DNA of 55,069 nt from Thiohalocapsa marina (GCF_008632335.1 NZ_VWXX01000025.1:1-55069); one strand, 5' to 3'; counted from the first letter of the stretch, positions 32,622 to 42,416 are shown. Numbers and translations: made by a program. The notes: a model not told the origin generated them from the sequence alone.

Positions 32622-34523
32622 ATGAAGCATCTACAACCTTTCATCCTGTTGCTTGTCGGCCTGTGGCTGCCCCTGTCTGCGCTGGCGGAGCTGCGGGCGT
32701 CGTTCGACCGCCCGCAGGTCTACGAGGGCGACACGGTCACGCTCACCATCGAGGCGGAGGGCTTCCTGCGTTCCGACCAGCCGGATCTCGGCGTGCTGGC
32801 GGACGCGTTCGATGTGCTGGGCAGCAGTCAGGGCCGCCGGCTCGAGATCATCAACGGCCGCCAGAGCGCCACGGTCAGCTGGCAGATCCTGTTGTCCCCC
32901 AGACATCAGGGCGAGATCCAGGTGCCGCCGATCCCGGTGGGCGACGAGCAGACCCCGCCCCTGCGTCTGCAGGTGTCGGAAGCGCCGACGGACGCCCAGG
33001 GCGGACCGGGGGATGACGTCTATGTCGAGGTCGAACTCGAGGTGGACGGCGACAGCGTGCTGGTGCAGCAGCAGGTGCCGCTGGTGGTGCGCCTGTTCAG
33101 TGCCTTGCCCATTCGCGGCGGCGAGCTGTCGGACCCCCGCGCCGAGGGGGCTGTGCTGGAGCGGCTCGGCCCCGATTCCCAGTACAGTACCCGGCGCAAC
33201 GGCCGCGAGTATCAGGTCATCGAGCGGCGCTTCAGCCTGAGCCCGGAGCGCAGCGGTGAACTGCGCATTGCGCCCGTGGTGTTCCAGGGGGAACTGCGCA
33301 CCCGGCGACCGGCGCGCAGCCCGTTCGATCTGGACCCGGGGTTCGACAGCCTGTTCGGCGACAGTCCGTTTTCGCTGTTCGAGCGCGGCGAGCCGGTGCG
33401 GGCCCGGAGCCAGGCCATCACCCTGCAGGTACAGGCCCGCCCGGACGACTTCGGCGGCGCGCACTGGCTGCCGGCGGAGGCGCTGACCATCGAGGACAGC
33501 TGGGCGCAGGATCCGCCCCGGTTGCGCGTGGGCGAGCCGGTCACGCGCACGCTGAGGGTCACGGCCCAGGGCCTGGCGGGCAACCAGATTCCGCAGCTCG
33601 ACATCCCTGTGCCGGCGGGACTGCGCGCCTATCCGGAACAGACCGAGGCTCAGAGCCGCACCGATGGCAGCACACTGTTCGGGGTCAGTGTCCAGCGGCT
33701 GACGCTGATCCCCACCCGCGGTGGGTCGGTGGAGTTCCCCGCCATACGCGTCACCTGGTGGGACACGCTGGTGGGGCAGGAGCGCACCACCACCGTGCCG
33801 GCACTGCAGCTGGATGTGGAGGGGCAGGCCGCGGGTGAGGTCGACGCCTCCCCGATGCCGGATGCGTCCGCCGTTTCACCGTCGCCGACGGAGTCGGCGA
33901 CTGCATCGCCGGAGCCTCAGTCCGGCACTGCCGCGACAGCCGATGGCAATCCCCAGCTGAGCCGGTTCGAGCACTGGTTCTGGTTTTTGCTGGTGCTTGC
34001 GGCGTTGCTGGTGCTGATCGGCGGGCTCATCGGCCTTGGCTGGCGTCGTCGACGGGCCGGTGGGACATTCCGGACGCAAGCGGCTGATGCGTCCGCAGCC
34101 GACCGCGTCGGGGCGCAGTCCGGAACGCGCTCCAAAGGCGCGTCGGCGGCCTGCCGCGCCGGCTTTCAGCGGGCCTGTGCCGCGAATGACGCCCCCGCCG
34201 CGGCCAAGGCGCTGCTGGCCTGGGCGCAGGCGCTGCAGGACGAGGCATCCGGCGCTACGGCCTCGGCCGACGCCCCGGCGAACCTGTCGGCGCTGGCAGC
34301 ACGGCTGGACCAAGACGGTTCGCCCGCCGACGCCGCGGCGGAGCAGGTGCGGGCGCTGGAGCGCGTGCTCTACGCGCCGGATGCAGCGACATGGACCGGC
34401 GAGGCCCTCTGGCGCGCGCTCGGCGACCGGCTGCCGACGCTGATGCGCAATCGGCCCGGCGAGGGTGCCGGGGCCCGGGGCGCTGCGGAGCCGCTTGCCC
34501 CGTTGTATCCTGAGCGTCGTTGA
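32622..34523 (+). CDS. batD: BatD-type protein (oxygen tolerance domain)
   Basis: A 633-residue protein with signal peptide (1-22, ending ALAELRA). Several Ig-like beta domains (RASFDRPQVYEGDTVTLTIE; VQQQVPLVVRLFSALPIRGGEL) lie in the periplasm. One membrane helix (about 446-467, WFWFLLVLAALLVLIGGLIGLGW) leads to a cytoplasmic helical tail with a conserved LERVLYAP motif. It is the last gene of the Bat operon, and its tail may contact the cytoplasmic MoxR/DUF58 proteins. A serine/threonine-rich linker precedes the helix. Confidence 0.9.
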   Translation: MKHLQPFILLLVGLWLPLSALAELRASFDRPQVYEGDTVTLTIEAEGFLRSDQPDLGVLADAFDVLGSSQGRRLEIINGRQSATVSWQILLSPRHQGEIQVPPIPVGDEQTPPLRLQVSEAPTDAQGGPGDDVYVEVELEVDGDSVLVQQQVPLVVRLFSALPIRGGELSDPRAEGAVLERLGPDSQYSTRRNGREYQVIERRFSLSPERSGELRIAPVVFQGELRTRRPARSPFDLDPGFDSLFGDSPFSLFERGEPVRARSQAITLQVQARPDDFGGAHWLPAEALTIEDSWAQDPPRLRVGEPVTRTLRVTAQGLAGNQIPQLDIPVPAGLRAYPEQTEAQSRTDGSTLFGVSVQRLTLIPTRGGSVEFPAIRVTWWDTLVGQERTTTVPALQLDVEGQAAGEVDASPMPDASAVSPSPTESATASPEPQSGTAATADGNPQLSRFEHWFWFLLVLAALLVLIGGLIGLGWRRRRAGGTFRTQAADASAADRVGAQSGTRSKGASAACRAGFQRACAANDAPAAAKALLAWAQALQDEASGATASADAPANLSALAARLDQDGSPADAAAEQVRALERVLYAPDAATWTGEALWRALGDRLPTLMRNRPGEGAGARGAAEPLAPLYPERR

Positions 34524-34573
34524 ACCAGGCAGGTGCAGACCACATGGACCGGGAACAGGATCACAGCCAGGCC

Positions 34574-34597
34574 GGAACCGGAACAGGAACCGGAACA
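34574..34597 (+). repeat. 12-bp direct repeat in the ybgI leader
   Basis: GGAACCGGAACA occurs twice in tandem just before the ybgI ribosome site, with related hexamers on either side. If translation began at an upstream in-frame ATG (34544), it would encode a Thr-Gly repeat. More likely it is an untranslated slippage tract that could affect start-site access. Confidence 0.6.
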
Positions 34598-34618
34598 GGA
34601 CCAGGGGACGAAACACCC

Positions 34619-35368
34619 ATGATCGATGCCGAAGCCCTTGCCAGTTACTGCACCACTCTGCTGGAGGCGGAGCGGATCAGCGATTACTGCCCCAATGGCC
34701 TGCAGGTGCAGGGTCAGCGGCCGGTACGGCGGCTGGTCAGCGGCGTCACCGCCAGTCGGGCGCTTATCGTGGCGGCAATTGCCGCCGACGCCGATGCCAT
34801 CCTGGTGCATCACGGCTGGTTCTGGAAGGGTGAGGCGCCGTGCCTGGTGGGCATGAAGGGTCAGCGGGTCGGCCTGATGATGCGCGCCGAGCAGTCGCTG
34901 CTGGCCTACCATCTGCCGCTGGATGTGCATCCTGTCCTGGGCAACAACCGCCAGTTGGCGGAGGTGCTGGGCATCGAGGCACCTCGACCGGCGACCGACG
35001 ACGGACTGATCTGGCAGGGCCGGCTGCCGCAGCCGATGCCGGCGACGGCCTTCGCCGACGCGGTCGGTCGGCGGCTCGCCCGGGCGCCCCTGCATGTGGC
35101 CGCCGTGGATCGCGCCATCGAGCAGGTCGCCTGGTGTACCGGCGCGGCACAGCGCCATCTGGCCCAGGCGCATGCCCTGGGGGCGGACCTCTTCATCAGC
35201 GGAGAGATCTCCGAGCAGACGGTGCATGAGGCCAGGGAACTGGGCATCGACTACCTGGCGGCCGGACATCACGCCACAGAGCGCTACGGCGTCCAGGCCC
35301 TGGGCGAGCATCTGGCGGAACACTTCGGGCTCGAGCACCGCTACATCGAGCTGGACAATCCTGTCTGA
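34619..35368 (+). CDS. ybgI: Nif3-like dinuclear metal-centre protein (DUF34)
   Basis: A 249-residue member of the YbgI/NIF3 family, a conserved cytoplasmic protein that binds two metal ions; GTP cyclohydrolase-like and other roles have been suggested. Metal ligands are visible in ILVHHGWFWKG (H64, H65), the aspartate of LPLDVHPVLGNN, and GHHATERYG with the preceding SGEISEQTVHEA. The length equals the E. coli protein. The ATG has AGGGGA 10 nt upstream; the frame opens earlier, but only through the GGAACC repeat. It often lies near petABC/degS in gammaproteobacteria. Confidence 0.9.
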   Translation: MIDAEALASYCTTLLEAERISDYCPNGLQVQGQRPVRRLVSGVTASRALIVAAIAADADAILVHHGWFWKGEAPCLVGMKGQRVGLMMRAEQSLLAYHLPLDVHPVLGNNRQLAEVLGIEAPRPATDDGLIWQGRLPQPMPATAFADAVGRRLARAPLHVAAVDRAIEQVAWCTGAAQRHLAQAHALGADLFISGEISEQTVHEARELGIDYLAAGHHATERYGVQALGEHLAEHFGLEHRYIELDNPV

Positions 35369-35488
35369 GACTCTTCGTCTGTCTGAAAAACCTTGTTTTT
35401 CAGTGGTCTTTGCGATTTGTCGTCGTCGCGCGCGCGGTCTTCGCGTGTAATGTCACCAGGCGCTTGATGGCCGTACCATGGTCACCTG

Positions 35489-35576
35489 TTGAGCATCAGG
35501 TGAGCACCGAATGAGCACCGAATGAGCATCGGATGAGCGTCAGATGAGCACCGAATGAGCATCAAATGAGCACCCA
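35489..35576. repeat. Eight-copy 11-bp tandem array
   Basis: Eight successive units of (A/T/G)TGAGCAYCRR, for example ATGAGCACCGA and ATGAGCATCAA, each exactly 11 bp. The period is one DNA helical turn, so repeated half-sites would lie on the same face. The array sits about 70 bp before the candidate petA -35 box. It could be a stacked protein-binding site or a simple slippage tract. Confidence 0.9.
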
Positions 35577-35644
35577 ATGGGCGCATGAAGGCCGCTTTCC
35601 GGAAACGGTGGGCACCGATTCATCCGGACGGGTCGGGGTTATCC

Positions 35645-35706
35645 TTGACCTGAAAGGTCGCAATCACAGACAATGGTTGATCTACGATCAAGCGCATTCG
35701 GATATT
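35645..35706 (+). promoter_or_regulatory. Putative petABC promoters and dyads
   Basis: TTGACC (35645-35650) and GACAAT (35669-35674) are spaced 18 bp. A second pair, TTGATC (35677-35682) and GATATT (35701-35706), is also spaced 18 bp. Two dyads overlap them: GACCT-GAA-AGGTC (35647-35659) and TTGATC-TAC-GATCAA (35677-35691). One or both may be operators for redox control of the bc1 complex. Confidence 0.5.
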
Positions 35707-35793
35707 CTAATTTTCACTTTCCTCAAAGACTGCCCGATCCTCTCGCTGCGAGGGGACATCGTGCATCGAGCCTAGCGGGAGTCGATCAGACCA

Positions 35794-36387
35794 ATGAACA
35801 CACAAGGTGTGGATATGAAGCGGCGGCGTACGCTCGTGGCCGCCACCAGCGTGGTTGGCGCCATCGGCGCCGGCTTCATCGCAGTCCCATTCATCTCGTC
35901 GATGAACCCCAGCGCCAAGGCCCGCGCCGCCGGTGCACCGGTGGAAGCGGATGTCAGCAAGCTGGAACCCGGCGCCCTGCTGCGCGTCAAATGGCGTGGA
36001 CAGCCAATCTGGGTGGTGCACCGCACCCCGGCCATGCTGGAGTCGCTGCCGACCCTGGACAGCCGGCTGGTGGACCCGGAGTCCCTGGTGCCCCAGCAGC
36101 CGAGCTACTGCCAGAACCCGACGCGGTCGATCAAGCCGACCTACTTCGTGGCCATCGGCATCTGCACCCACCTGGGGTGCTCGCCGACCTATCGTCCGGA
36201 AGTGGCGCCGGACGATCTGGGCGCGCAGTGGAAAGGCGGTTGGTTCTGCCCGTGTCATGGGTCCAAGTTTGACCTCGCGGGCCGGGTTTACAAGGGCGTG
36301 CCGGCACCAACCAATCTGGTGATTCCAAAGCACATGTACCTGTCTGACACCACCATCCTCGTCGGCGAGGATACGGGAGCGGCCTGA
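35794..36387 (+). CDS. petA: Ubiquinol-cytochrome c reductase Rieske iron-sulfur subunit
   Basis: The 197-residue Rieske subunit of cytochrome bc1. A twin-arginine-like N-terminus (KRRRTLVAATS) and one membrane anchor (about 13-34) precede the soluble domain. The 2Fe-2S ligands lie in CTHLGC (124-129) and CPCHGS (152-157), with the disulfide cysteines in place. It accepts an electron from quinol and swings to cytochrome c1. ATG at 35794 or the internal ATG at codon 8, which has a better AAGGTG site, could be used. The stop overlaps petB (TGATG). Confidence 0.96.
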   Translation: MNTQGVDMKRRRTLVAATSVVGAIGAGFIAVPFISSMNPSAKARAAGAPVEADVSKLEPGALLRVKWRGQPIWVVHRTPAMLESLPTLDSRLVDPESLVPQQPSYCQNPTRSIKPTYFVAIGICTHLGCSPTYRPEVAPDDLGAQWKGGWFCPCHGSKFDLAGRVYKGVPAPTNLVIPKHMYLSDTTILVGEDTGAA

Positions 36388-37634
36388 TGAGCATTGAGAC
36401 TGCACAGCCGGTACCGACCGGGGTCCTCGGTTGGTTCGACAAGCGATTTCCGATCGTGCGGGTGTGGAACGAGCACCTTGCCGAATACTACGCGCCGAAG
36501 AACATGGGCTTCTGGTCCTTCTTCGGCTCCCTGGCGCTGGTGGTGCTGGTGATCCAGTTGGTCACCGGCATCTGGCTGGCCATGTCGTACAAGCCGTCGG
36601 CGGCGGAGGCCTTTGCCTCGGTCGAGTACATCATGCGCGACGTGAACTGGGGCTGGCTGATCCGTTACATGCACTCCACGGGTGCCTCGTTCTTCTTCAT
36701 CATGGTGTACCTGCATATGTTCCGCGGGCTGATGTGGGGCTCCTACAAGAAGCCTCGCGAGCTGCTGTGGATCATCGGGGTGATATTGTACCTGGCCATG
36801 ATGGCAACCGCCTTCTTCGGCTACCTGCTGCCCTGGGGGCAGATGTCGTACTGGGGCGCGCAGGTCATCGTGAACCTGTTCGCGGCCGTGCCCGGCGTCG
36901 GCGAGGACCTGTCCGTCTGGGTTCGCGGTGACTACGTGATCTCCGATACCACGCTGAACCGCTTCTTCGCCTTCCACTTCCTGCTGCCGTTCGTGCTGGC
37001 GGCGCTGGTGTTCCTGCACATCGTCGCGCTGCACCGAGTGGGTTCCACCAACCCCGACGGCATCGAGATCAAGGAGAACAAGGACGAGAAGGGCATCCCG
37101 AAGGACGGCATCCCCTTCCATCCGTACTACACCGTGAAGGACCTGGTGGGTGTGATCGTCTTCTTCGCCATCTTCTCGCTGGTGGTGTTCTACGCACCGG
37201 ACTTCGGTGGCCTGTTCCTCGAGGCGCCGAACTTCCAGCCCGCTGATCCGCTGAAGACGCCCGAGCACATTGCTCCGGTGTGGTACTTCACCCCCTTCTA
37301 CGCCATGCTGCGCGCAGTGCCGCCCATTGCGGGTTCGCAGTTCCCCGGCGTTGTGGTGATGTTCGCCGCCATCGCGATCCTGTTCCTGCTGCCCTGGCTC
37401 GATCGCAGCCCGGTCCGCTCGATCCGCTACAAGGGCATCCTGTCAAAGGTGTTCCTCGGCGCCTTCGTCGTGTCCTTCGTCGTGCTGGCCTACCTGGGTC
37501 TGATGCCGTCGAGCGACCTGTACACCTTGCTTGCGCAGATCTTCACTGTCGTGTACTTCGCCTACTTCCTGCTGATGCCGATCTACACCAAGCTGGAAAA
37601 GACCAAGCCCGTTCCGGAGAGGGTGACCCTATGA
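36387..37634 (+). CDS. petB: Cytochrome b of the bc1 complex
   Basis: The 415-residue quinol-oxidising membrane subunit with eight helices. Heme b ligands are the paired histidines in RYMHSTGAS/VYLHMFRG and AFHFLLPF/FLHIVALH. The Qo-site motif reads PVWY (APVWYFTPFYAMLR) in place of the PEWY of mitochondria; I recall the PVWY form as common in beta/gammaproteobacteria, so it points to lineage rather than loss of function. Length and topology match full-size cytochrome b, not the split b6 form. It overlaps both petA and petC, so expression is coupled. Confidence 0.97.
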   Translation: MSIETAQPVPTGVLGWFDKRFPIVRVWNEHLAEYYAPKNMGFWSFFGSLALVVLVIQLVTGIWLAMSYKPSAAEAFASVEYIMRDVNWGWLIRYMHSTGASFFFIMVYLHMFRGLMWGSYKKPRELLWIIGVILYLAMMATAFFGYLLPWGQMSYWGAQVIVNLFAAVPGVGEDLSVWVRGDYVISDTTLNRFFAFHFLLPFVLAALVFLHIVALHRVGSTNPDGIEIKENKDEKGIPKDGIPFHPYYTVKDLVGVIVFFAIFSLVVFYAPDFGGLFLEAPNFQPADPLKTPEHIAPVWYFTPFYAMLRAVPPIAGSQFPGVVVMFAAIAILFLLPWLDRSPVRSIRYKGILSKVFLGAFVVSFVVLAYLGLMPSSDLYTLLAQIFTVVYFAYFLLMPIYTKLEKTKPVPERVTL

Positions 37635-38374
37635 GACGCTACATCCTAGCCTTCGCCCTGCTGCTGACCGCGCCCCTGGCCGCCTTCGGCGCCGGCGGGC
37701 ACGGCCCCGAACTGCAGGAGGCCGACATCGACCTGAAGGACCAGGCCTCGCTGCAGCGCGGTGCCAAGTACTTCGTCAACTACTGCATGGGCTGTCACTC
37801 GCTCAAGTACATGCGCTACAACCGCATGGCGCAGGATCTGGGCATCCCGGACGACGAGTTGCGTCGCAGCCTGATCCTTGGTGATGCCAAGCCCGGCGAC
37901 GTGATGACCAATTCGCTGCGTCCGGAGGACGGCGTGAAATGGTTCGGCACCGAGATCCCGGACCTGACGCTGGTCACCCGCTGGCGTTCCCCGGACTGGG
38001 TCTACAGCTATCTGAAGGCCTACTATCTGGACGACAGCCGGCCCTACGGCGTCAACAACCTGGTGTTCCCGGACGTGGGCATGCCGCACCCCTTCGTGCA
38101 TCTGCAGGGGCTGCAGCAGCCGGTCTTTGCCGAGGGCCACCTTGCCGAGGGTGAGGCCGGCCACGTCATCGGCGTCGAACTGGTCGAGCCCGGTCAGCTG
38201 ACGCCCGAGGAATACGACACCATGGTGCTGGACCTGACCAACTTCCTCACCTATGTCGGCGAACCCTACAAGCTCGAGCGCCGTAGCCTGGGCCTGTATG
38301 TGCTGCTGTTCCTGGGCTTGATGTTCATCCTTGCCTACTTCCTGAAGAAGGAATACTGGCGCGACATCCATTGA
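37631..38374 (+). CDS. petC: Cytochrome c1 of the bc1 complex
   Basis: A 247-residue subunit with signal peptide (ending AAFG), heme c motif CMGCH (about 54-58) in NYCMGCHSLKYMRYNR, and a C-terminal membrane anchor (SLGLYVLLFLGLMFILAYFLKKEYW). The axial methionine is expected in the FPDVGMPHPFV region. It carries electrons from the Rieske centre to a soluble cytochrome c. The start overlaps the petB stop (ATGA). A strong terminator follows at 38423, separating it from sspA. Confidence 0.96.
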   Translation: MRRYILAFALLLTAPLAAFGAGGHGPELQEADIDLKDQASLQRGAKYFVNYCMGCHSLKYMRYNRMAQDLGIPDDELRRSLILGDAKPGDVMTNSLRPEDGVKWFGTEIPDLTLVTRWRSPDWVYSYLKAYYLDDSRPYGVNNLVFPDVGMPHPFVHLQGLQQPVFAEGHLAEGEAGHVIGVELVEPGQLTPEEYDTMVLDLTNFLTYVGEPYKLERRSLGLYVLLFLGLMFILAYFLKKEYWRDIH

Positions 38375-38422
38375 GCCGCCGGTACCGCTGCGGCGGTGCC
38401 TGATGCTAGATGACGCAACATG

Positions 38423-38458
38423 ACGCCGGCCACCTCACGAGGGATGGCCGGCGTTTTC
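38423..38458 (+). terminator. Rho-independent terminator of petABC
   Basis: ACGCCGGCCA (38423-38432) pairs perfectly with TGGCCGGCGT (38445-38454) around a 12-nt loop, followed by TTTCATT. It lies 48 bp after the petC stop. Confidence 0.85.
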
Positions 38459-38599
38459 ATTGGGAGACAAGTTGCCCGCACGGGGCCGGAATCGGTGTAT
38501 CCTTGTCGGGTTCGATGACGCGAGCCAGACGGCGCCGGGGTGCCGCATTGGCCGCTTGTGCGAATTCTTGTCCCCGTGGCCCTGAGTGGACCCCCTGCC

Positions 38600-39205
38600 A
38601 TGATGCTCTTTACCGACCCGACCTGCCCCTACTGTCACCGCGTGCGCATGGTGCTGGCCGAGAAAAAGATCGGCATCGACGTTGTCGACGTCGACGCGCA
38701 TGACCTGCCGGAGCAGGTGCTGGACGCCAACCCGTACGGCACCGTGCCAACCCTGGTGGATCGTGATCTGCGCCTGTACGAATCGCAGATCATCATGGAA
38801 TACCTGGACGAGCGCTTTCCGCATCCGCCGCTGATGGCCATCGACCCCGTGGCGCGGGCCAATGCCCGGCTGTTCATGTACCGGATCGACCGGGACTGGT
38901 ATAGCCTGATGGGCCGGATCAAGCTGGGCGACGAGGCCGATGCAGAGCAGGCACGTGCAGATCTGCGGGAGAGCCTGACCACCACCGCGCCGCTGTTCGC
39001 CGCCCATCGGTTCTTCATGGGCGAGGAGTTCTCGCTGATGGACTGCTGCGTGGCCCCGCTGTTGTGGCGTCTGCCGGCGCTGGGCATCAACCTTCCGGCC
39101 TCGGCCGTCGCCGTCACCGAATATGCCGCACGCATCTTCGAATGGCCGTCGTTTCGGCTCAGCCTCACCGAGGCGGAGCGCGAGATGGTGTCCGATCTTG
39201 CCTGA
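38600..39205 (+). CDS. sspA: Stringent starvation protein A, with a CPYC motif
   Basis: A 201-residue GST-fold protein that in E. coli binds RNA polymerase and helps survival in starvation and acid stress. The thioredoxin-like N-domain (LFTDPTCPYCHRVRMVLAEKKI; NPYGTVPTLVDRDLRLYESQIIMEYLDERFP) is followed by the helical GST C-domain (FMGEEFSLMDCCVAPLLWRL). Unlike E. coli SspA it carries a glutaredoxin-style CPYC at residues 9-12. The ATG is chosen at the family start. It is followed by sspB, the classic pet-ssp order. No good ribosome site was seen. Confidence 0.93.
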   Translation: MMLFTDPTCPYCHRVRMVLAEKKIGIDVVDVDAHDLPEQVLDANPYGTVPTLVDRDLRLYESQIIMEYLDERFPHPPLMAIDPVARANARLFMYRIDRDWYSLMGRIKLGDEADAEQARADLRESLTTTAPLFAAHRFFMGEEFSLMDCCVAPLLWRLPALGINLPASAVAVTEYAARIFEWPSFRLSLTEAEREMVSDLA

Positions 39206-39267
39206 CAAGAGACCCGACCGGCACGGACCCGGCTCCGTACGCCGGCATCTGATGGGATGAGACCTTG

Positions 39268-39687
39268 ATGACCTCGAACCGCCCGTACCTGATCCGCGCC
39301 ATCTTCGACTGGATCATAGACAACGGCATGACGCCGCACCTGCTGGTGGATGCGGATCACCCGTCCGCCAGCGTGCCGCGCGGCTTCGTTGAGGACGGCC
39401 GCATCGTTCTCAATGTGGCGCCGCAGGCCGTGCATGGGCTGCAACTGGGCAATGACGCCATCCGCTTCTCGGCCCGGTTCGGCGGCAACCCGTTCAACGT
39501 GGAGCTGGCGCCCCAGGCCGTGCTCGGGCTATACGCCCGGGAGAATGGCCACGGCATGCTGTTCCCGGACGAGGAGCCGGCCGCGGATGAGCACACCGAG
39601 TCCGAAGGGATGGGCAAGGGTCCGGGCGCGGACGGCGGCGGTGCGCCGAAGAAGCCGCAGCGACCGGCGCTGCGGGTGGTGAAGTAG
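39268..39687 (+). CDS. sspB: ClpXP protease specificity-enhancing factor SspB
   Basis: A 139-residue adaptor that tethers ssrA-tagged proteins to ClpX. The N-terminal substrate-binding fold is typical (SNRPYLIRAIFDWIIDNGMTPHLLVDAD; VLNVAPQAVHGLQLGNDAIRFSARFGG). An acidic, disordered linker leads to the short C-terminal ClpX-binding tail (PQRPALRVVK). The ATG is preferred over an in-frame TTG immediately before it. It is co-directional with sspA, 62 bp downstream. It converges on the DUF3301 gene. Confidence 0.95.
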   Translation: MTSNRPYLIRAIFDWIIDNGMTPHLLVDADHPSASVPRGFVEDGRIVLNVAPQAVHGLQLGNDAIRFSARFGGNPFNVELAPQAVLGLYARENGHGMLFPDEEPAADEHTESEGMGKGPGADGGGAPKKPQRPALRVVK

Positions 39688-39704
39688 GGCCCGCTCAGGT
39701 CAGT

Positions 39705-40070
39705 TCAAGGGCGCTGCTCTGCCCCTGAATCCGGATCCGGCGCCAGGTGCTGGCTCAGATGCTCGCTCATATCCAGGGTCAGGGATTCCAGCCGCAAGCC
39801 GGTCAGGATGACATGCCCCTGGCGGCGGCCGATGCCTTCCTCGCTGAATTCGAACCGATAACGCCTGTGCACCCGCACTCCCTGCCGGGTCCAGCGCAGG
39901 CTCAGCCGGCGCAGGGCCACGGCCTGGTCCAGTAGCTGGACACCGCTCTTCGCGCAGGCCCGCCTGGCCAGTCCGATGGCCATCTCCCTGGCCCGCAGGG
40001 CATCCAGCCAGGCCCATCCCAGCAGCAACAGCAGCAGGTTCGCGATCAGGTTCTCCACCGTCAGGCTCAT
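39705..40070 (-). CDS. DUF3301 domain protein
   Basis: A 121-residue protein with one N-terminal membrane anchor (ENLIANLLLLLLGWAWLDALRARE). The conserved DUF3301 core is RACAKSGVQLLDQAVALRRLSLRW, then RRYRFEFSEEG. Its function is unknown; the family is restricted to gammaproteobacteria and often lies near ruvB or tol genes. It follows ruvB by 64 bp on the same strand and may be the last gene of that operon. Confidence 0.85.
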   Translation of the reverse strand: MSLTVENLIANLLLLLLGWAWLDALRAREMAIGLARRACAKSGVQLLDQAVALRRLSLRWTRQGVRVHRRYRFEFSEEGIGRRQGHVILTGLRLESLTLDMSEHLSQHLAPDPDSGAEQRP

Positions 40071-40134
40071 GCTGAAGGGCCACCGGCCGGCGCGGTGAAG
40101 GCCCCGAGGAGTCGGCGGTGTGCGGTTGCGCGGG

Positions 40135-41204
<1,070 letters not shown>

Positions 41205-41208
<4 letters not shown>

Positions 41209-41810
41209 GACATGGTGGCCTTCAGTGCGGCGCGGATGATGGCCTCGGAGGTCTGGGCGCCGTCGTCCACCGCGCGGGCCATGCGGTTGGCGTCGGCGGG
41301 CTTGTAGCCCAGGGCCACCAGGGCGCCGACGGCCTCGGTCAGGGCGTCGTCCGCACCGGCGCCGGCGGCCGGCAGGGCGCCGCTGACCAGGCCCGGGGTG
41401 GCGCCCAGCTCTGCCACACGGTCCTTCATCTCCATGATAAGGCGCTGGGCGGTCTTCTTGCCGATGCCGGGGACACGGCTGAGGGCGGTGATGTCCTCCT
41501 GCTCCACGCACAGGGCAAAGCGTTTCGCGTCCATGCCGGAGAGGATCGCCAGGGCCATCTTGGCGCCGACGCCGGTGACCCGCAGCAGACTGCGGAACAG
41601 GGCGCGGTCCTGCTCGCGCAGGAAGCCGTAGAGCACATGGGCGTCCTCGCGCACCACCAGGTGCGTGACCAGGGTGACGCGTTCGCCCACCGCCGGCAGG
41701 TCGTAGAAGGTGGACATGGGGGACTCGATCTCGTAGCCGACACCGCCCACGTCGAGCAGCAGCTGGGGCGGGTGCTTGGCGGCGAGCTCGCCGCGCAGCC
41801 GGCCGATCAT
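41205..41810 (-). CDS. ruvA: Holliday junction DNA-binding protein RuvA
   Basis: A 201-residue tetrameric protein that binds four-way junctions. The OB-fold N-domain begins [10 protein letters not shown], the helix-hairpin-helix pairs are [16 protein letters not shown] and [16 protein letters not shown], and the RuvB-binding C-domain is [22 protein letters not shown]. It overlaps ruvC and ruvB by 4 bp each, which fixes its start. Confidence 0.97.
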
Positions 41811-42364
41811 GGGCGGAAGTCCCGCCACGAGGCCGCGGCGCGCTTGCGCTGCGGGATGCCCATGGAGTGGGCGTGGCACAGGGCGATGGCGAGGGCGTCG
41901 GCCTCGTCCTCGCCGGGTTCGCGATCCAGTGTCAGTAGAATGCGCACCATGTGTTGTACCTGGCTCTTTTCCGCGCCGCCGCTGCCCACCACGGCCAGCT
42001 TGACGGACTTGGGGCTGTATTCATGCACGGTGACACCGCCCTTGAGGCCAGCGCAGAGGATGGCGCCTCGCGCCTGGCCGATCTTCAGCGCTGCCGTGGG
42101 GTCGCGGGCGAAGATCAGCTGCTCCACTGCCATCTCGTGGGGCTGGTGCTCGTCCACCAGCGCCGAGACGCGGTCGAAGATCAGTCCCAGCCGCTCCGGC
42201 CAGGGATGGCTGCCGACGCGGATGCAGCCGCTAGCGATCTGCACGCTGCGCTGGCCGTCGGTGTCGATCACGCCATAGCCGGTGTTGCGCGACCCCGGGT
42301 CGACGCCGAGGATGCGATGGCGGAGCCGGCCGGTCGCCTGGGACGGGGGTCTGTCTGTTGGCAT
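41807..42364 (-). CDS. ruvC: Crossover junction endodeoxyribonuclease RuvC
   Basis: A 185-residue resolvase that cuts Holliday junctions symmetrically. Catalytic acids are seen in [26 protein letters not shown] and [14 protein letters not shown]. An N-terminal tail of about 18 polar residues precedes the usual start; a downstream start cannot be excluded. It is 52 bp after yebC, in the conserved yebC-ruvC-ruvA-ruvB order. Confidence 0.96.
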   Translation of the reverse strand: MPTDRPPSQATGRLRHRILGVDPGSRNTGYGVIDTDGQRSVQIASGCIRVGSHPWPERLGLIFDRVSALVDEHQPHEMAVEQLIFARDPTAALKIGQARGAILCAGLKGGVTVHEYSPKSVKLAVVGSGGAEKSQVQHMVRILLTLDREPGEDEADALAIALCHAHSMGIPQRKRAAASWRDFRP

Positions 42365-42416
42365 GGTGCGGGAGCGCTGCGGCCGGCCGTCCGGGACGGT
42401 GCCTGCAGCCAAGGGG

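Larger units (their letters stand above)
35369..35793. promoter_or_regulatory. Long regulatory spacer upstream of petABC
   Basis: 425 bp without a gene, holding the 11-bp tandem array (35489-35576) and a promoter/dyad cluster (35645-35708). A second AT-rich stretch (GATATTCTAATTTTCACTTTCC, about 35701) could supply a -10 element. The leader to petA is about 100 nt. Confidence 0.6.

Noticed and set aside
35489..35576. CRISPR array for the 11-bp repeats
   Set aside because: The units are directly adjacent with no spacers, and no cas genes are present.
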